From: Cryptomeria japonica
Taxonomy: Eukaryota > Streptophyta > Pinopsida > Cupressales > Cupressaceae
DNA length: 64,000 nucleotides
NCBI RefSeq assembly: GCF_030272615.1
Contig: NC_081413.1
Location: 551,581,136 to 551,645,135, forward strand
Direction of reading: 5' to 3'
This document shows positions 49,291 to 61,400 of the stretch, piece by piece (the first letter of the stretch is position 1; each line of letters opens with the position of its first letter). The translations under genes and the position numbers were made by a program. A model generated the notes under the pieces. That model did not search any database. It was not told the DNA's origin and saw only the letters and a list, made by a program, of their open reading frames with translations.

Positions 49291-52200
49291 TCTCATAATT
49301 AGACTTTACTTAAGTTGACTTAGGATAATGCATTCCATAGTAATTTGCATATGAGACACTTAGGTAAGTGTGCACATAGGGATGATGTATGTAGGAGATA
49401 TTCCACCTTTTGTTGTCTTATCTTGTTGTTACATTGCACCTTCGGTGGGTGATCCGACTCTTGTGGAATATTTTATTATTTCTCCTACCTACTCCTACCT
49501 ACTATTGCTCAATTTTAGGTTTGCCTTAAAATTGGACATGATGATTTAGTAGCTTTTTATTCATGAGTCTTGTGGTCTTAAGATTTTAAGAGTTATAGTG
49601 TATAGAGAGAGTCAAATTTCCATCTTATTGAGTCAATCTTCAAAATATAAAAGTTAAGTTGGAATCCTTTTGTTCTGGAGGGAAGGTTAAAGTTACATTC
49701 TAGGTTTCTCTTTCATATGGGTCTCTTTATTATAGAGTTTTTCCATGTAGTATGAGTAAGTTTATGGTTTTCTTTATAGAAAACACTAGTTGTTGCACAA
49801 ACAAGGGCCCATTTTCAGTGTTTTTATAAGGCAGATCTAGAGATAACAATTATCAGCAAAAGAACAAAGTGTAAACAATAGATTGCATTAATTTGTGAAT
49901 GATACATAGCATATATCATGCATACACCAAATTCTGGAAACTCTTAGCAGCTTTGCCACATGTTATATGCATTCAAAGTTATTTGAGGCACAATTTCAGG
50001 CATGTTTTTTATACCCATCATCTCCTACACTTCTTTGAAGAGTTTCATGCTATAAATTTTTGAGTTGTTATGAAAAATAGTTATGCGTAAAGATATTGAA
50101 GCTTTTGAGGCTCTTTGTTTCCTTTCATCTTCTTAAGTATTACTTTCAACCACCCCTAGGGTTTCATAGGAGAAATGTCTTAATGTTCCTCCTATTTAAA
50201 TTACTGATATATGCATTTATATTTTGGATTGAAAGAGAGAAATAAGAATGCTCTAAGACCGAAAGATGTAGATCTCAGTCCATTATTCAGAGCAGTCATC
50301 AAGTAAGGTCATTCCACAAGGTAGTCATTGTGTGTTAATAGTCCAAGTCAAGGTTCAGACTCAAGAAATGATTGATTAGGGTCAATATAGTCTAGTTACA
50401 ATCACAAGAAACATGACAGTCACAAAAGGTACTAATAGAAGTGGAAAAGATCCTTAACACACTCCAATCAAAAGGAAGATACCCAACGAAGAGCTTCAAG
50501 GAAATGCCATATGATTGTTAGGAGGAAAAAATACGAGTCTATCAATCATATTGTAGTATTAATAGACAGTGGACAATAATGGAACCAATAAGATGATAGT
50601 CATGAGTTTAGTATGGTCCCTTGTGTAATAATGATAATCTCATTGTCTTGGAGCCTTAATAATTCTTTCATCTCTCATGAGATCACCATAGCATAAAAGA
50701 GTAGCTAATGATGATTGAGATAAAAGGAAAGTATCTTAGTCAAATGGAAAATCACAATAAACTCATGGATGAATATGGAATATAGCAGCCCTACTCAAAC
50801 ACAATCCTAGGTCAAAGAGCATGATAACACCTATGAAAGGTATCAAAGCCCTTACAAGATAGTAAAGTGCTATCTACAACCATAATAAAGCATTCAAAGA
50901 TCTTTAGCAAAGAGCAGTAGTCCTCAAGGCATTCACTGTAAAAAGACACAAAGGTATGAAGGGACAAGAAAGGGAATGATCAAGAAATAGCCCTAGTGAC
51001 AAAAGCTAGTCCCTCAAAAGAAGCAACCCATTAAGATACAAGACTAGCTCTTGCATGTAGCAATATTTTACAAAGAAGGGTGGCCATAATGAAAACAAGC
51101 CCATTCACAACCATGGTGTAGTCTTGATAGAAAGTCTCAATGAAATCATAAATGATATAAGGGAAATCTCCATGGAAAAGAATAGTAGAGAAGCTCCAGG
51201 CAAGTTCACCATCAAGATAAGTGCATAAAGATTGAGAACTCATAACAAAGACAATATTTTTTTCTAGAACAGTCTCCATTAGATATAATTGAGTAAAAAT
51301 GGCATGAATGATGTTTGACCATCAATGTAGGATTCAAGACAAAGAGCTTTCCCTAAAAGGTTAGATCACAGAGGTATAAAAGACAATGAAAATTGCAATT
51401 TGCAGTCATAGTCACTGTGTTATGGCAGCAGTGAATAATAGTTTCATGACTGTCTTAGGACAGTGACAAAAAAGCTTCCATTTGACTAGGTTTGAACAAG
51501 TAAGAAGACCAACATTGGAAGACATAATACAGTAGGCAAATAACTTCAAAGAGGAGCAAAAATAGAAAAATAGTTCATGAGAGTAGTGAGCTCTACAATA
51601 GTGAATAAGAAGTCCACAGTCATAAAGTAAAAATGAATAGAGGAAATCCTATGGAAATACCCAGACAATGTCTTTCTTAAAGAAGCACCTTCAAAACATT
51701 AGAAGTTCACATTCATTTCTAGAATCAGGTCCAAAACAATCAAATAAAAAAAGGACATTCACTTCAAACTAGTCCCAACAAGGCAGTCATTAAGAAAATT
51801 TGAGATCAAGCTCAATATTAATCCTCAAAGGACCAGTCGATAATGAGTACAAGGGTAAGAGTATACAAGTGTTTTGACAACCAATATATGTTGGGAAAAT
51901 GGTGTCTCAACCTTGCATTTACATGAGTTTTCTATTTATAGTAAGTTTTTATTTGGGTACGAAATGGTGCAAAATTCTCCTCGAAGCTTCTGGTTGGCTA
52001 GATAAGCATTTTGGTAAAGTCACGTTGCAAGGTCATAGCTAGTTTTGAAGATATTATTTTTTTTTCATTTGGAGGGGTCTAATGAAAGGTTTAAATTTGA
52101 CTTTGAGGACTTTAGAGGCCCCGAAACACCCTTAAAAGTGGGCGTAAACAAATTATATGTTTATGAGGTAATAGATAACTTCACGATCTTTCTGATGCTT

Positions 52201-54497
52201 CAAACGAATCGTCAATAGGACACACAGTTCTCAAGTTAAGGCCTCTAGAAGTTTGTACTCCTACAATAGGAAATATAAAATACATTGGACACATAAATGA
52301 GCTGTAAAAAGGGAGGGACATTTCATTGGGCATCTAGAAAGGAGATAAGGTTGGCTACACCTTATTGGGTGGTTTTAGTCTGTGGTTTTGTAATACCATT
52401 TGATGGTTTCTTATATTGTATCTCCTATATATGAGGTGCGTGAGATAGAGGTTGTGTGTAAGAGTCTTATAACTATTGAGTTACCTCTGAATCTCTAATT
52501 AGTGGTACTCCTGCAAAGAGCTTTCTCTGCAAGTATATTGTAATCTATTTTTAATTGAGGAATAATATATTGCATGGCTTTTGGAGTGTGGGGTTTTTCC
52601 CCCGAAAGGGTTTTCCCCATGTAAATCATTGTGTTATGGTTTGAATGTAATTATATCTATTTTTGTTTTTTGTAACTGTTGTGAAGATCTGTAAAATTTT
52701 TTGCATTGCCCTCCTCTCAAGGTTAGTGTAGGAAGTTGTTTTGCTACTTAACTTCCTTACAATATAGAACAATTATAGCAATCTCAAGCCAAAGATAGTA
52801 GTTGTAGCATGATGAGTTTATAACAGTCCATGGAAGAATTTTAGTGATGTCTTTGAAGACCAAATGATTGTTATAGCAGTGAAGCTTTAGATGAGCAAAA
52901 GATTATTACCAAAGACACCAAGTTTTAGACAGAGATTTAATGATAGAGAGGTTCAGTCATTTTCCCTAGAAGAGTCTTCATCACGGTTGATTGAAATAGT
53001 AATATGTGGAGGCTACAATGATAAAAAATTCACTGTCAAAATAAGAATGTTTTGATCATTGTCTATGGAAGCCTAACCACCAAGATCAAGGAACACTGTG
53101 CAAATCACATATATAAAGGCATATAAGCTGAAAAAGGCCCCATTGAAATTACATCAGTAGTCAATAAACTCTGTGAAGAGATAAGATTCAATCCCTCAAT
53201 CCTCTATAACATTATCAAGAATGACAATCAATCAAAAGAGGACAACATTTGTGGTTTGATGTAAAGCATGATAATAGAGATTAAGATGTATGCAGTCATA
53301 AAACAATCACTTTCAAAGACAAAGGGTAGAGGCATTGAAGATGAAATCCAATCCTTCAATCAATGTCATTCATAGTGGAAAGATGGTCAAAACAACCTCT
53401 TGATAGCCAAAGGGTACAGTGATTTTGTTAGGATCCAGTATCAAGGTTAGAGCTATGCTTTCATAAGGTCAAAGCATCATCCATGGTCCCATATAGCACA
53501 ACAAAAGTGGAATATATCACTCTTGTAAACAAGTTGCAGTCATATAATCTTCATAGGCACAAGATAGAGGTTTTATCAAATATCTGAGAAAGCATGAATA
53601 ATAGGGTTTCTTTTATGGAAAATGTGAGTGCAAACATATTTTGTAGACCTAAAAGGACAGTAAGTTTAGGTTTAAAATAACGAAGGAAAGGCTACCGAGG
53701 TCTCTACCAAAGCATATACAGTCATAACATTGATCACATAATAGGCATTTGGAACAAGACTCCAAATCAGAGCTCTAGGATCTAGCCATCACAACACACA
53801 TAGTCACAGTCCAATCCAATGATGGGTGCAAAGGATCATTATTAGAAAAGAAGTAAAAGTTCAGTGCTCCCAAGAATTTGTAGTGATAAGAATGGGTTAA
53901 CACAAACTCTATAGAAACAAGAAGGGTCAAAAAAGTGAGTGACAAAGCCATAGAAAGCACATCCAAGGTAGGATCAACAACCATAAAGAGGTTAAATCTC
54001 AATGACCATCACAAAGAGTGTAAAGAGGATAGTTTCAGGATCAATGTGCAACCCAAGGATCACAAAATGGCTGTCATTGTCCCAAAGTGGAGTAATAGTG
54101 GCAACAATGCTAGTCTTTGATCAATTCTTGTTGACATAAAGATTATACAAAGTTTGATGACTGTCATCACACTAATAATGTTTAATCAAAAAAGAAGTCT
54201 AAAAGGCAATCTTCTATATACCCAAGAAGATAACAAGACCTTGTGATATTATAGTAGCCATTAAGCTAATACTTGTAGTCCATGATAGTTTTTGTCCAGT
54301 TGAAGAGCTTTGTAAAGATTTCAAAGCATAGAAGCATATATTCTTGTGAATGCCACTAAAAGAGGAGCATCAAGTGATTACAAACCTAAGGAGCATCCAT
54401 GTGCAGTCATGGGTAAAGGTTCATGCATGAAAGTATGAAAATGAAGATTATAAGCTCAAGTAGGTGGATGAATGAACCCATGTGATATGACAGGGGG
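49291..54497. other. Gene-free repeat-like stretch
   Basis: No supported ORF. The plus strand is purine-rich from about 50.2 to 54.4 kb, and AGTCAT recurs about eleven times there. This may be the decayed internal region of a large non-coding LTR derivative, but no boundaries were found. Short minus-strand frames (51031-51279, 53775-54002) have no recognisable family. Confidence 0.4.
52560..52770 (+). repeat. Possible Copia LTR remnant
   Basis: Contains GGGGTTTTTCCCCCGAAAGG and GGGTTTTCCCCATGTAAAT, the same paired motif (GTTTTTCCC ... GGGTTTTCC.CGT) found in the LTRs of A, B, C and D. No primer site follows. Confidence 0.3.
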
Positions 54498-54586
54498 TGT
54501 AGCATTATGAAATTGCGACCCTTCCAATTGTTGCCACATTAGGGTCCTCACGCATGCGATTCGAATCCCTAAGCCTAATCAGAGAC

Positions 54587-55366
54587 TGTCAGGATTCCCA
54601 AAGATACTGAGAGGGGGGGGGGGGTGAATCATTATCTAACCGATTAATGGATTTTGTGAACTTATTAAACAGAATGCATTCCAAAATAGTGTACTGGTAA
54701 ACTAGAATTAATGTAGTAAATAAGAACAATAAACACAACATAAGAAGCACACCATAACATTGGCAAGGAAACCCAGTGTGGGAAAAACCTCGGTGGGATT
54801 TGTGACCCACAATATTCGCTCACTGGCCAATAAGTGAATATTACTTACAAAAATGGGGGCCTGCACATGCAGGAAGGCCAAGTGCCTAGAGCTCACTGCT
54901 CAATTACAAAAGAAATCTCACTGACTTACAAAAAGTGGATTATGGAAATCCAAATGATGTACTGCTACAAAAAGCATCTGCTATGCCAAATCTAGTACCG
55001 ATTTAAGCTCTTGCAATAATCATAAACCTTACTCCAAAGTCTGCCTCAATATTCACACATAATATCCATCTATGTGCATTCCTATCTCAAATGTTCTATA
55101 AGATCTCATAGTTATATATGAGCCTTATTACAATATGCCATGTTGGCTTACAAAAATATGTTACAATAAAATGCATTATGTGATAAACAAAATCCTATCG
55201 GCCAGGGTGTCGGTAATCATTTTTTGGTGCCGGTGCCTGTATGCTGGTGTAGAGTCTGTCGGTGCCGGTGCCGGTGCCTGCCAGTGTCATATGATTGTAA
55301 GGTTGCCATCAATGACAATACCTTCAATCACCTACAATTTCTCATTGGAGTGTGCATTTTCCAACA
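54587..55366 (-). repeat. Element C 3' LTR (780 bp)
   Basis: Matches 60606-61400 apart from scattered mismatches and small indels. Contains a 12-G run (54613-54624) near its end, CGGTGTGGGAAAAACC-type motifs near 54775, and a 'GGTGCCGGTGCC' tandem patch around 55228-55280. Confidence 0.93.
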
Positions 55367-55378
55367 ATCTCCCCCTTT
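55367..55378 (-). promoter_or_regulatory. Element C polypurine tract
   Basis: The minus strand reads AAAGGGGGAGAT, directly before the 3' LTR and preceded by GTTGCCATCAATGCC. It is identical to the tract of element D. Confidence 0.88.
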
Positions 55379-55602
55379 GGCATTGATGGCAACATTCATG
55401 AGAAAAAGCCAAAAAGTGTATCCAAAAAGTGTTGTCCAAAAATGTCTTACCAAAACTGTCAAAACTATGCTACCAAAATTGTCTGCTCCAAAAATGTGTG
55501 CTCCCCCTGAGCAGATGATCTTTTCTGTCATACATTTTTCTCATCCTTATTCCTTTTTCTCATCCTCTACTACTCTCCCTTTGGTATCAATGACAAAGGA
55601 TA

Positions 55603-58600
55603 TCATTCAATGTCAATTGAGTGTAGTTCTTGTCTAGTTCCCTGTAACCAGTTGGTTACTATCTGATAAAGATATGCTAAGGCAAAATTCAGACTATTGT
55701 AGAATCTTTCACTGTCCATTAGTGTTGCTTCAGTCCTCTGAATTGTATCGGTGAGTAAGTTCATTTTCTCTTCTGGTGTCTTAAGTCCTAGAACAAGAGC
55801 CTCAGAAATCTCTTTTCTCAAAGAGACGAGGATATCCAGTTTAGGACCTAGTTTGCACTTCAGTTCCTTTGCCTTAAACTTTAACCTTTCCTTATCTTTT
55901 TCAAGTTTTTCTGTTTTCTCTTCAAAAACTGCAATTTCTTGTTCTATTACTGATATTGAATATGATGAACCTATTAAATTATTAGCAATATTATTGATTT
56001 CCTTCTATGCTTTGCTGATCTCATTATCAATATCCTCTTTCAAAATGTTAGTCTTGCATATATCTCTATACAATTTCTTGAAGTCCAAAATTCTCCTACC
56101 TAGTACCGGTAATAAGGTGTATATGTGTTCCTTATTCTTCTTTACTGTTTCCTCAAATAATTTTTCCTTCTCTTTATTCATTTTCTCTTTGAAAGTCTCC
56201 TCATTGATCTGATCAATTGTTAGCAGGTTGTCGGTTATGTACTTAGATAATGTGTCTAATTGGCTCAAAGAATTTTTATTTTCTATGTTACACTTAGGAG
56301 CAATCATCTTCAAAATTGGTAAAGTGTCATCAATAGCCTTATATGCTAGTGCATTACAGTCTGTTATTTTCTTGATTGAGTCTAATAATACCTATGTTAC
56401 ATTGGTTGGTCTAAATTCAGTCATGGAGGTTCCGGATGACTGTCCAATTTCCTTCACAATTTGTAATCCGTCGGTGGTAGTAATAGCTTTTCTTTCCTCT
56501 TTCTCTGGAGGGTTTGTTTGAGTCTACATTTCCACTACCAAGGGTTTAGGTTTTTCAGTTGTAGCTAGTGGCACTGTCTGTGTATGTACCTGTGAAGGAG
56601 CTTGTTGCTCTACCTATTTCTTAGTATGTTTCTCATGATGTGTCTCTGCTGGTTTCTCTATGCTCTCTATTGATGGTGCCTCTGATGTTTTTATAGTGGT
56701 ATCCACTATCGATTTTTCTGATTGTGACTGGGATTTCTACCAGTTTCTCTTTGTTTGCCTCTGTACTGTCTACTGCCGGTGACTCGGTAGGTTTTTCAGT
56801 CTCATTAGTTGTCAGTTTCCCAGTAGATACATTAGTATGTACACCTGTGGTATTTGCCTTTCCTGTATCCAGGGGATCATTTGATGTTTTAGTTTGTTGC
56901 TCATTCCCAATTTCAATATTTCCAACTGAAATATTTTCTGTCGGTGGATCAGTTGCCACATCTCTCTTCTCAATTGTTTCCTTATCCACCACAATATTGA
57001 CTTCCTATGTGTCAATATTCATTGTATATAACACCTTAGAATTAGGGTTTATGTCCTCATGTGGTGTTTCCATACTCTTTGTTTCTGGTAGTGTGTCAAT
57101 AGTTTGTGCCGGTGGAGTATCAAAAGGAGGTGGGGGCAAGTTATCAGTTATCTGTAGGCTAGGAGGACCACCTATTTTGCCTTTCCCCTTATCCTTATCC
57201 TTTTGATAGACTCTGATAGTCTTTGGTCATTTGAGCTCTTCTAGTTTTTCTTTTTCAACAAAGAATATGTCCCACTTATCTGTAGTCTCTTCCGATATTT
57301 CATTAACTCTTCCTGCCATCAGTACTACATGTCAGTGACCGGTTGAGAATATTGTCCGATTAGCCTCACTGATTAACTCATCAATCTATTGAGTTGAGTT
57401 CACTGGGTGAACTGCAAGTAGTTTTTCTATTTTGATCTTTTAATCCAATTCCACAACTGATACCCTTCTATCTTCTAGCCTTCTATATAAGTCATTTGGT
57501 ATATCATCAACAATTTCCATCAAAATTTTTGTATAGCTATCAAGATGTAAGATAACACTATTTTCTATACTTTCTTTTTCATCATCTGAAAGTGTGTTAT
57601 ACAACTTGCTGATGTTTGTCAATTTGCCATCTTCAATTATCTCATTTAAAATTTTGTCCAGTGGAGGAACAACTTGTTTTACTTTCCTTTTCTTTGGTGT
57701 CAGTTTCTTTGCCGGAGGCCTAACTGCTTGTTGTTTTTGTCTTGTTCTCTTAGGTGCAGGAGAGGGTGCTGGTGAGGGTTTTCTTTTTCTTACTACCCTT
57801 TTGAACTCTGTTGGTATTTCACTATCAGAGGAGGTAGCAACCGGTGAAAGATGTGCTTCTGGTTGTAGTCCTTCCAAGTCACTCTTCTTAATACCAGTTT
57901 TATTCAATACATCCTCTTTGAGTGCTTTATCCTGCCTTGTTCCTTTCCTAACTCTCTATTCAGTTTTCTTAATCCTTTTCTGAGATTGAATACCGCTTTC
58001 AATTGTTTCTTCATTGCCAAATACTTTTTCTGTCGACTCCTTAGGGGCTTCTAGGAGTGCTTTTGTATAAGTTTCAATTATATTCTCATATGCCTCATAT
58101 CCCATTTCAGTAACCCAAATTGTCCTTGGGACAACTGCCTCCATCCAAATTTCATCCTTCTTTATTAAAAAGCATATCTCCTTTTGATATTTGTCAACAA
58201 TAGCTTGAGATAGCCTTACTCTTGTTTTCATCCTAGCTTTCAGAGCCTGAAAATGTTCATTTATATTCTTTTCCTTATCATCTCCCATGTTGTTTAGAAT
58301 GTCTAGTAGCCATTTTCCTACTGGTATGTCAAAACCAAAGTCTTTTCTACCAATGGCGAGTACTTCCTTGGTGATATACAACATTAAACACACAAGTAGG
58401 TTGCCAAATCTAAAAGTCCCTTTCTTGTCACCTTTGTTTTTCTTTAGGTTGTCTATTAGTTCGTCCTTCAACCATTCACATATGTCAATCCTTGCATTGT
58501 TATTTACCATGTCATAGGCACTTTTGATACATAAGCTAGAAATAGAGTTTAATCTGTTGGCATGAGCAGCCTTGTATCCAAGAATCATGCTAACAAATCT

Positions 58601-59152
58601 AACATTGATGTCCTTTACATCGTTGACTCTTAGGGATCTCTTATCAAAAGTTGCACCGGTTAGGGTCATTACAGTGTCATTTGAAACCTTTTTAGTTTTA
58701 TTAGGCCTACTACCGGTGGAAGGTAAGCTTGTCACTTCCCTAACTGCTTCTTTGGTTATTTTGTGAATTGAATCCAACCAAAAGAACTCTCCTTGTACTC
58801 TGCTTAGCACATTCCTTATAACATCCTTGGGAAAATCAGGAATATGAAGAATGTCCACAAAACCTAGGGTTTCAACTATCTTATGTTCCAGTTTAACATT
58901 TCCATTTTCATCATAAATTACAATCCTATACATGTTCTTGATTTCATCATCTCCTAGTTCTTCTATATGACAATGTATGTAGATTCTAAGATCCTCAGCA
59001 TATACTACTCCTTTAGGTATTTTTGAAAATGCTCCTAGCATATCATCCTTTTTCGCAATATCGGGAATAATCTTAACTACGGGTCTAGGGCACTTAATAA
59101 CTTCAATCACAGTATGGTTTGCAATGAATTTAGGTGCAGAGGAGGAAGCCAT
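55603..59152 (-). pseudogene. Element C long ORF, unknown function (~1,180 codons ancestrally)
   Basis: Starts MASSSAPKFIANHTVIEVIK at 59152. An uninterrupted N-terminal part of 398 residues looks globular (e.g. FFWLDSIHKITKEAVREV, LPSTGSRPNKTKKVSNDT, RFGNLLVCLMLYITKEVLAI). After an in-frame TAG at 57956 the same frame continues through a strongly basic, nuclear-signal-like stretch (VVRKRKPSPAPSPAPKRTRQ, KKLTPKKRKVKQ) to 57440 and beyond, with further stops. It then reads a Pro/Thr-rich acidic region, shifts frame near 56720, and ends in a charged coiled-coil segment (KEKMNKEKEKLFEETVKKNK; KTEKLEKDKERLKFKAKELK), stopping at 55603. I count about ten in-frame stops and one frameshift. There is no enzyme motif. 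The N-terminal part may belong to the loosely defined class of plant repeat proteins annotated as putative plant transposon protein; this is a guess. Confidence 0.7.
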
Positions 59153-59455
59153 TGTTATAAATACCTTAATCTGCCTTTAGGTATGAGTGCTTGAATGATT
59201 TGCTTCACTTCTTGCCAAGGATGCCTTTGCTCAGGATTTCCGCGCTCTCAGGAAGTTTGAATACTCGGTGAATGAAAAAGAGCCAAAAACACTTGCTTTA
59301 TAGTGTTATTTCCTTCAACTACCACATTTAATGCCTGTCGGTTAAGTCAAACTTAACACATCTACCGGTAAAGAAGTAATTCAACTTCTCACCATCAACC
59401 CAGGGTAAATTAGCATGTTTTTCAATTTGTTTCCATACCCCCAAGGGATTTCTCT
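59153..59455 (-). promoter_or_regulatory. Spacer between the two ORFs of element C, with possible internal promoter
   Basis: A 303-bp non-coding spacer. On the minus strand CTATAAAGC (TATAAAG at 59296-59302) lies about 144 bp upstream of the long ORF's ATG and is followed by GC-richer leader-like sequence. It could be a TATA box and 5' leader inherited from a captured gene, or chance. Confidence 0.35.
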
Positions 59456-60534
59456 TTAGTTAGATGAAGAACCTCCTACCGATGGAGTGATACTTTGTTC
59501 TACCGGTGAAGGAATAACTTCACTAACATTCTGATCTGACTTTCTAATCCATTGTTTGGAGAATTCTTGCTTTACCTCTTCAACCTTTTCTTTACCTTTC
59601 AAACTTGGTTCTTTGTTATTTTTCGATGATGCCTTACTTCTACAAAATTTTGCAAAATGTCCAATTTTGTTACAAGTATAACAAGTCACATTATTTTTCT
59701 GAATAGCTTTTCCATATCCTATGCCAGTATGTGTTCTGCATTGATTACATAGATGTCCAAATCTTCCACAAACATAACATCTTACATTCATTCTGCAATT
59801 TTCTGAGTTATGACCAATTTTATTGCATTTAGAACATTGACCGGTGGGTGCATTAGTGTTCTGATAGTTTCTAGATCTACATTGATTTTCTCTATGACCA
59901 TACTTGTTACAGTTAAAGCATTTCCCATTGAATTTGTAAGCATTAGGTTGTCTTACCAGTTTACTATGATCATGATTGTTTGTAGTACCGGAACTTTCAC
60001 CAACTTCAAAGCCAAGGCCATTTGTATCTCCATTAGGTTTCTGATTCTTCAGCATGCCATAAAGTTCTTCTGAGCTTTTCTTGAATTTCTCTTTGTGTTG
60101 ATTTGTAGCAGCCAACTCATTTTCCAAGATTCCTTTCTATATCATAAGTTCAATTCTATCATTTTGTGTATGCATCAATTCTGTCTTCAACATATCATTT
60201 TCATGACCGAGTCTTGTGTTCTCATTTCCAACATCATTTATTCGTCTAACCAAGTCATCTTCATTCTTCTTTCTATCTTCAATGTGTTCTTCATTGTACT
60301 ATTTTCTTGTCTCAGTTTGTTCATGAGATCATTAAGAGTTTCTTTCTCATCATCATCACTTGGTATCTTCTCAAAAAGTTCTCTTCTTTTTTTCCTTGCA
60401 ATAGTGAGATTTTCTTGAAGTGATTGAATGATTTCTTGTGCAGCCTTTAGATCATCTTCAAATTTGATATTCTTCACCTTTTCTGCATCATAGTCTAAAA
60501 GAGTTGTTTCCAATTGCTTTCTCAAGTTTTTCAT
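59456..60534 (-). pseudogene. Element C gag-like ORF: coiled coil plus four CCHC zinc knuckles
   Basis: Starts at the ATG at 60534 (MKNLRKQLETTLLDYDAEKV). The N-terminal ~140 residues are highly charged and heptad-like, interrupted by a frameshift near 60300 and a TAG near 60140. The intact 223-residue C-terminal part (59456-60127) carries four CX2CX4HX4C knuckles: CFNCNKYGHRENQC, CSKCNKIGHNSENC, CYVCGRFGHLCNQC and CYTCNKIGHFAKFC (residues 70-83, 98-111, 117-130, 149-162 of that part). Zinc knuckles of this kind bind RNA in retroelement nucleocapsids; most Copia gags have one. It follows the primer site directly, the normal gag position. There is no UBN2/Retrotran gag similarity to elements A or D. 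Confidence 0.8.
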
Positions 60535-60591
60535 CTCTATCGGTGTCAGAATCTTCCTCAAGTTGTTAGGCTTTTGAAAATAGAGGACCAG

Positions 60592-60603
60592 GCTCTGATA
60601 CCA
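60592..60603 (-). promoter_or_regulatory. Element C primer binding site
   Basis: The minus strand reads TGGTATCAGAGC, two bases inside the 5' LTR; same as elements A and D. Confidence 0.93.
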
Positions 60604-60605
60604 AT

Positions 60606-61400
60606 TGTTAGGATTCCCAAAGATACTAAGAGGGGGTGGGGGGGTGGGGGTGAATCAGTATCTAACTGGTTAATGAATTTTCTGAACTTATTAAACAAAA
60701 TACATTCCAAAACAGTGTACCGGTAAACCAGAACTAATGCGGTAAATAAGAACAATAAACACAACATAAGAAGCACACCATAACACAATATTTTTGGTGA
60801 GGAAACCCGGTGTGGGAAAAACCTCGGTGGGATTTGTGACCCACAATATTTGCTCACTGGACAATAAGTGAATATTACTTACAAAAATGGGGGCATGCAC
60901 ATGCAGGAAGGCCAAGTGCCTAGAGCTCACTGCTCAATTACAAAAGAAGTCTCACTGAATTACAAAAGTGGATTATGGAAATCCAAATTATGTACTACTA
61001 CAAAAAGCATCTGCTATGCCAGATCCAGTACCGGTTTAAGCTCTTGTAATAATCATAAACCTTACTCCAGAACCTGCCTTAATATTCACACATAATATCC
61101 ATCTATGCACATTCCTATCTAAAATTTTCTATAAGATCTCATACTTATATATGAGCCTTATTACAATATGCCAAGTCGGCTTACAAAAAGATATTACAAT
61201 AAAATGCATTATGTGATAAACAAAATCCTGTCGGCCAAGGTGCCGGTAATCATTTTTTTGGTGTCAGTGCCTGTATGCCGATGTAGAGTCTGCTGGTGTC
61301 GGTGCCAGTTCCTGCCAGTGTCATATGATTGTAAGGTTGCCATCAATGACAATACCTTCAATAACCTACAATTTCTCATTGGAATGTGCATTTGCCAACA
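60606..61400 (-). repeat. Element C 5' LTR (795 bp)
   Basis: On the minus strand starts TGTTGGCAAATGCACATTCC and ends with the complement of TGTTAGGATTCCC. It carries an interrupted G-tract on the plus strand (60632-60650, runs of 5, 7 and 5 G). Confidence 0.93.

Larger units (their letters stand above)
54587..61400 (-). mobile_element. Element C: non-autonomous Copia-like LTR element lacking pol (6814 bp)
   Basis: LTRs at 60606-61400 (5') and 54587-55366 (3') on the minus strand, both TG...CA, flanked by a perfect GAGAC duplication (54582-54586 and 61401-61405). It has a TGGTATCAGAGC primer site and an AAAGGGGGAGAT polypurine tract. The internal 5.2 kb holds only a coiled-coil/zinc-knuckle ORF and a very long unidentified ORF. 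No protease, integrase, RT or RNase H motif is present in any frame. It therefore needs enzymes supplied by another element. Confidence 0.9.

Noticed and set aside
54551-54575. B-box-like GATTCGAATCCC suggesting a tRNA or SINE
   Set aside because: No A-box at the right distance and no cloverleaf; it lies in the presumed gypsy F LTR.
56724-57206. 160-residue plus-strand frame rich in Ser/Val in element C
   Set aside because: Mirror image of the Pro/Thr-rich part of the minus-strand long ORF.
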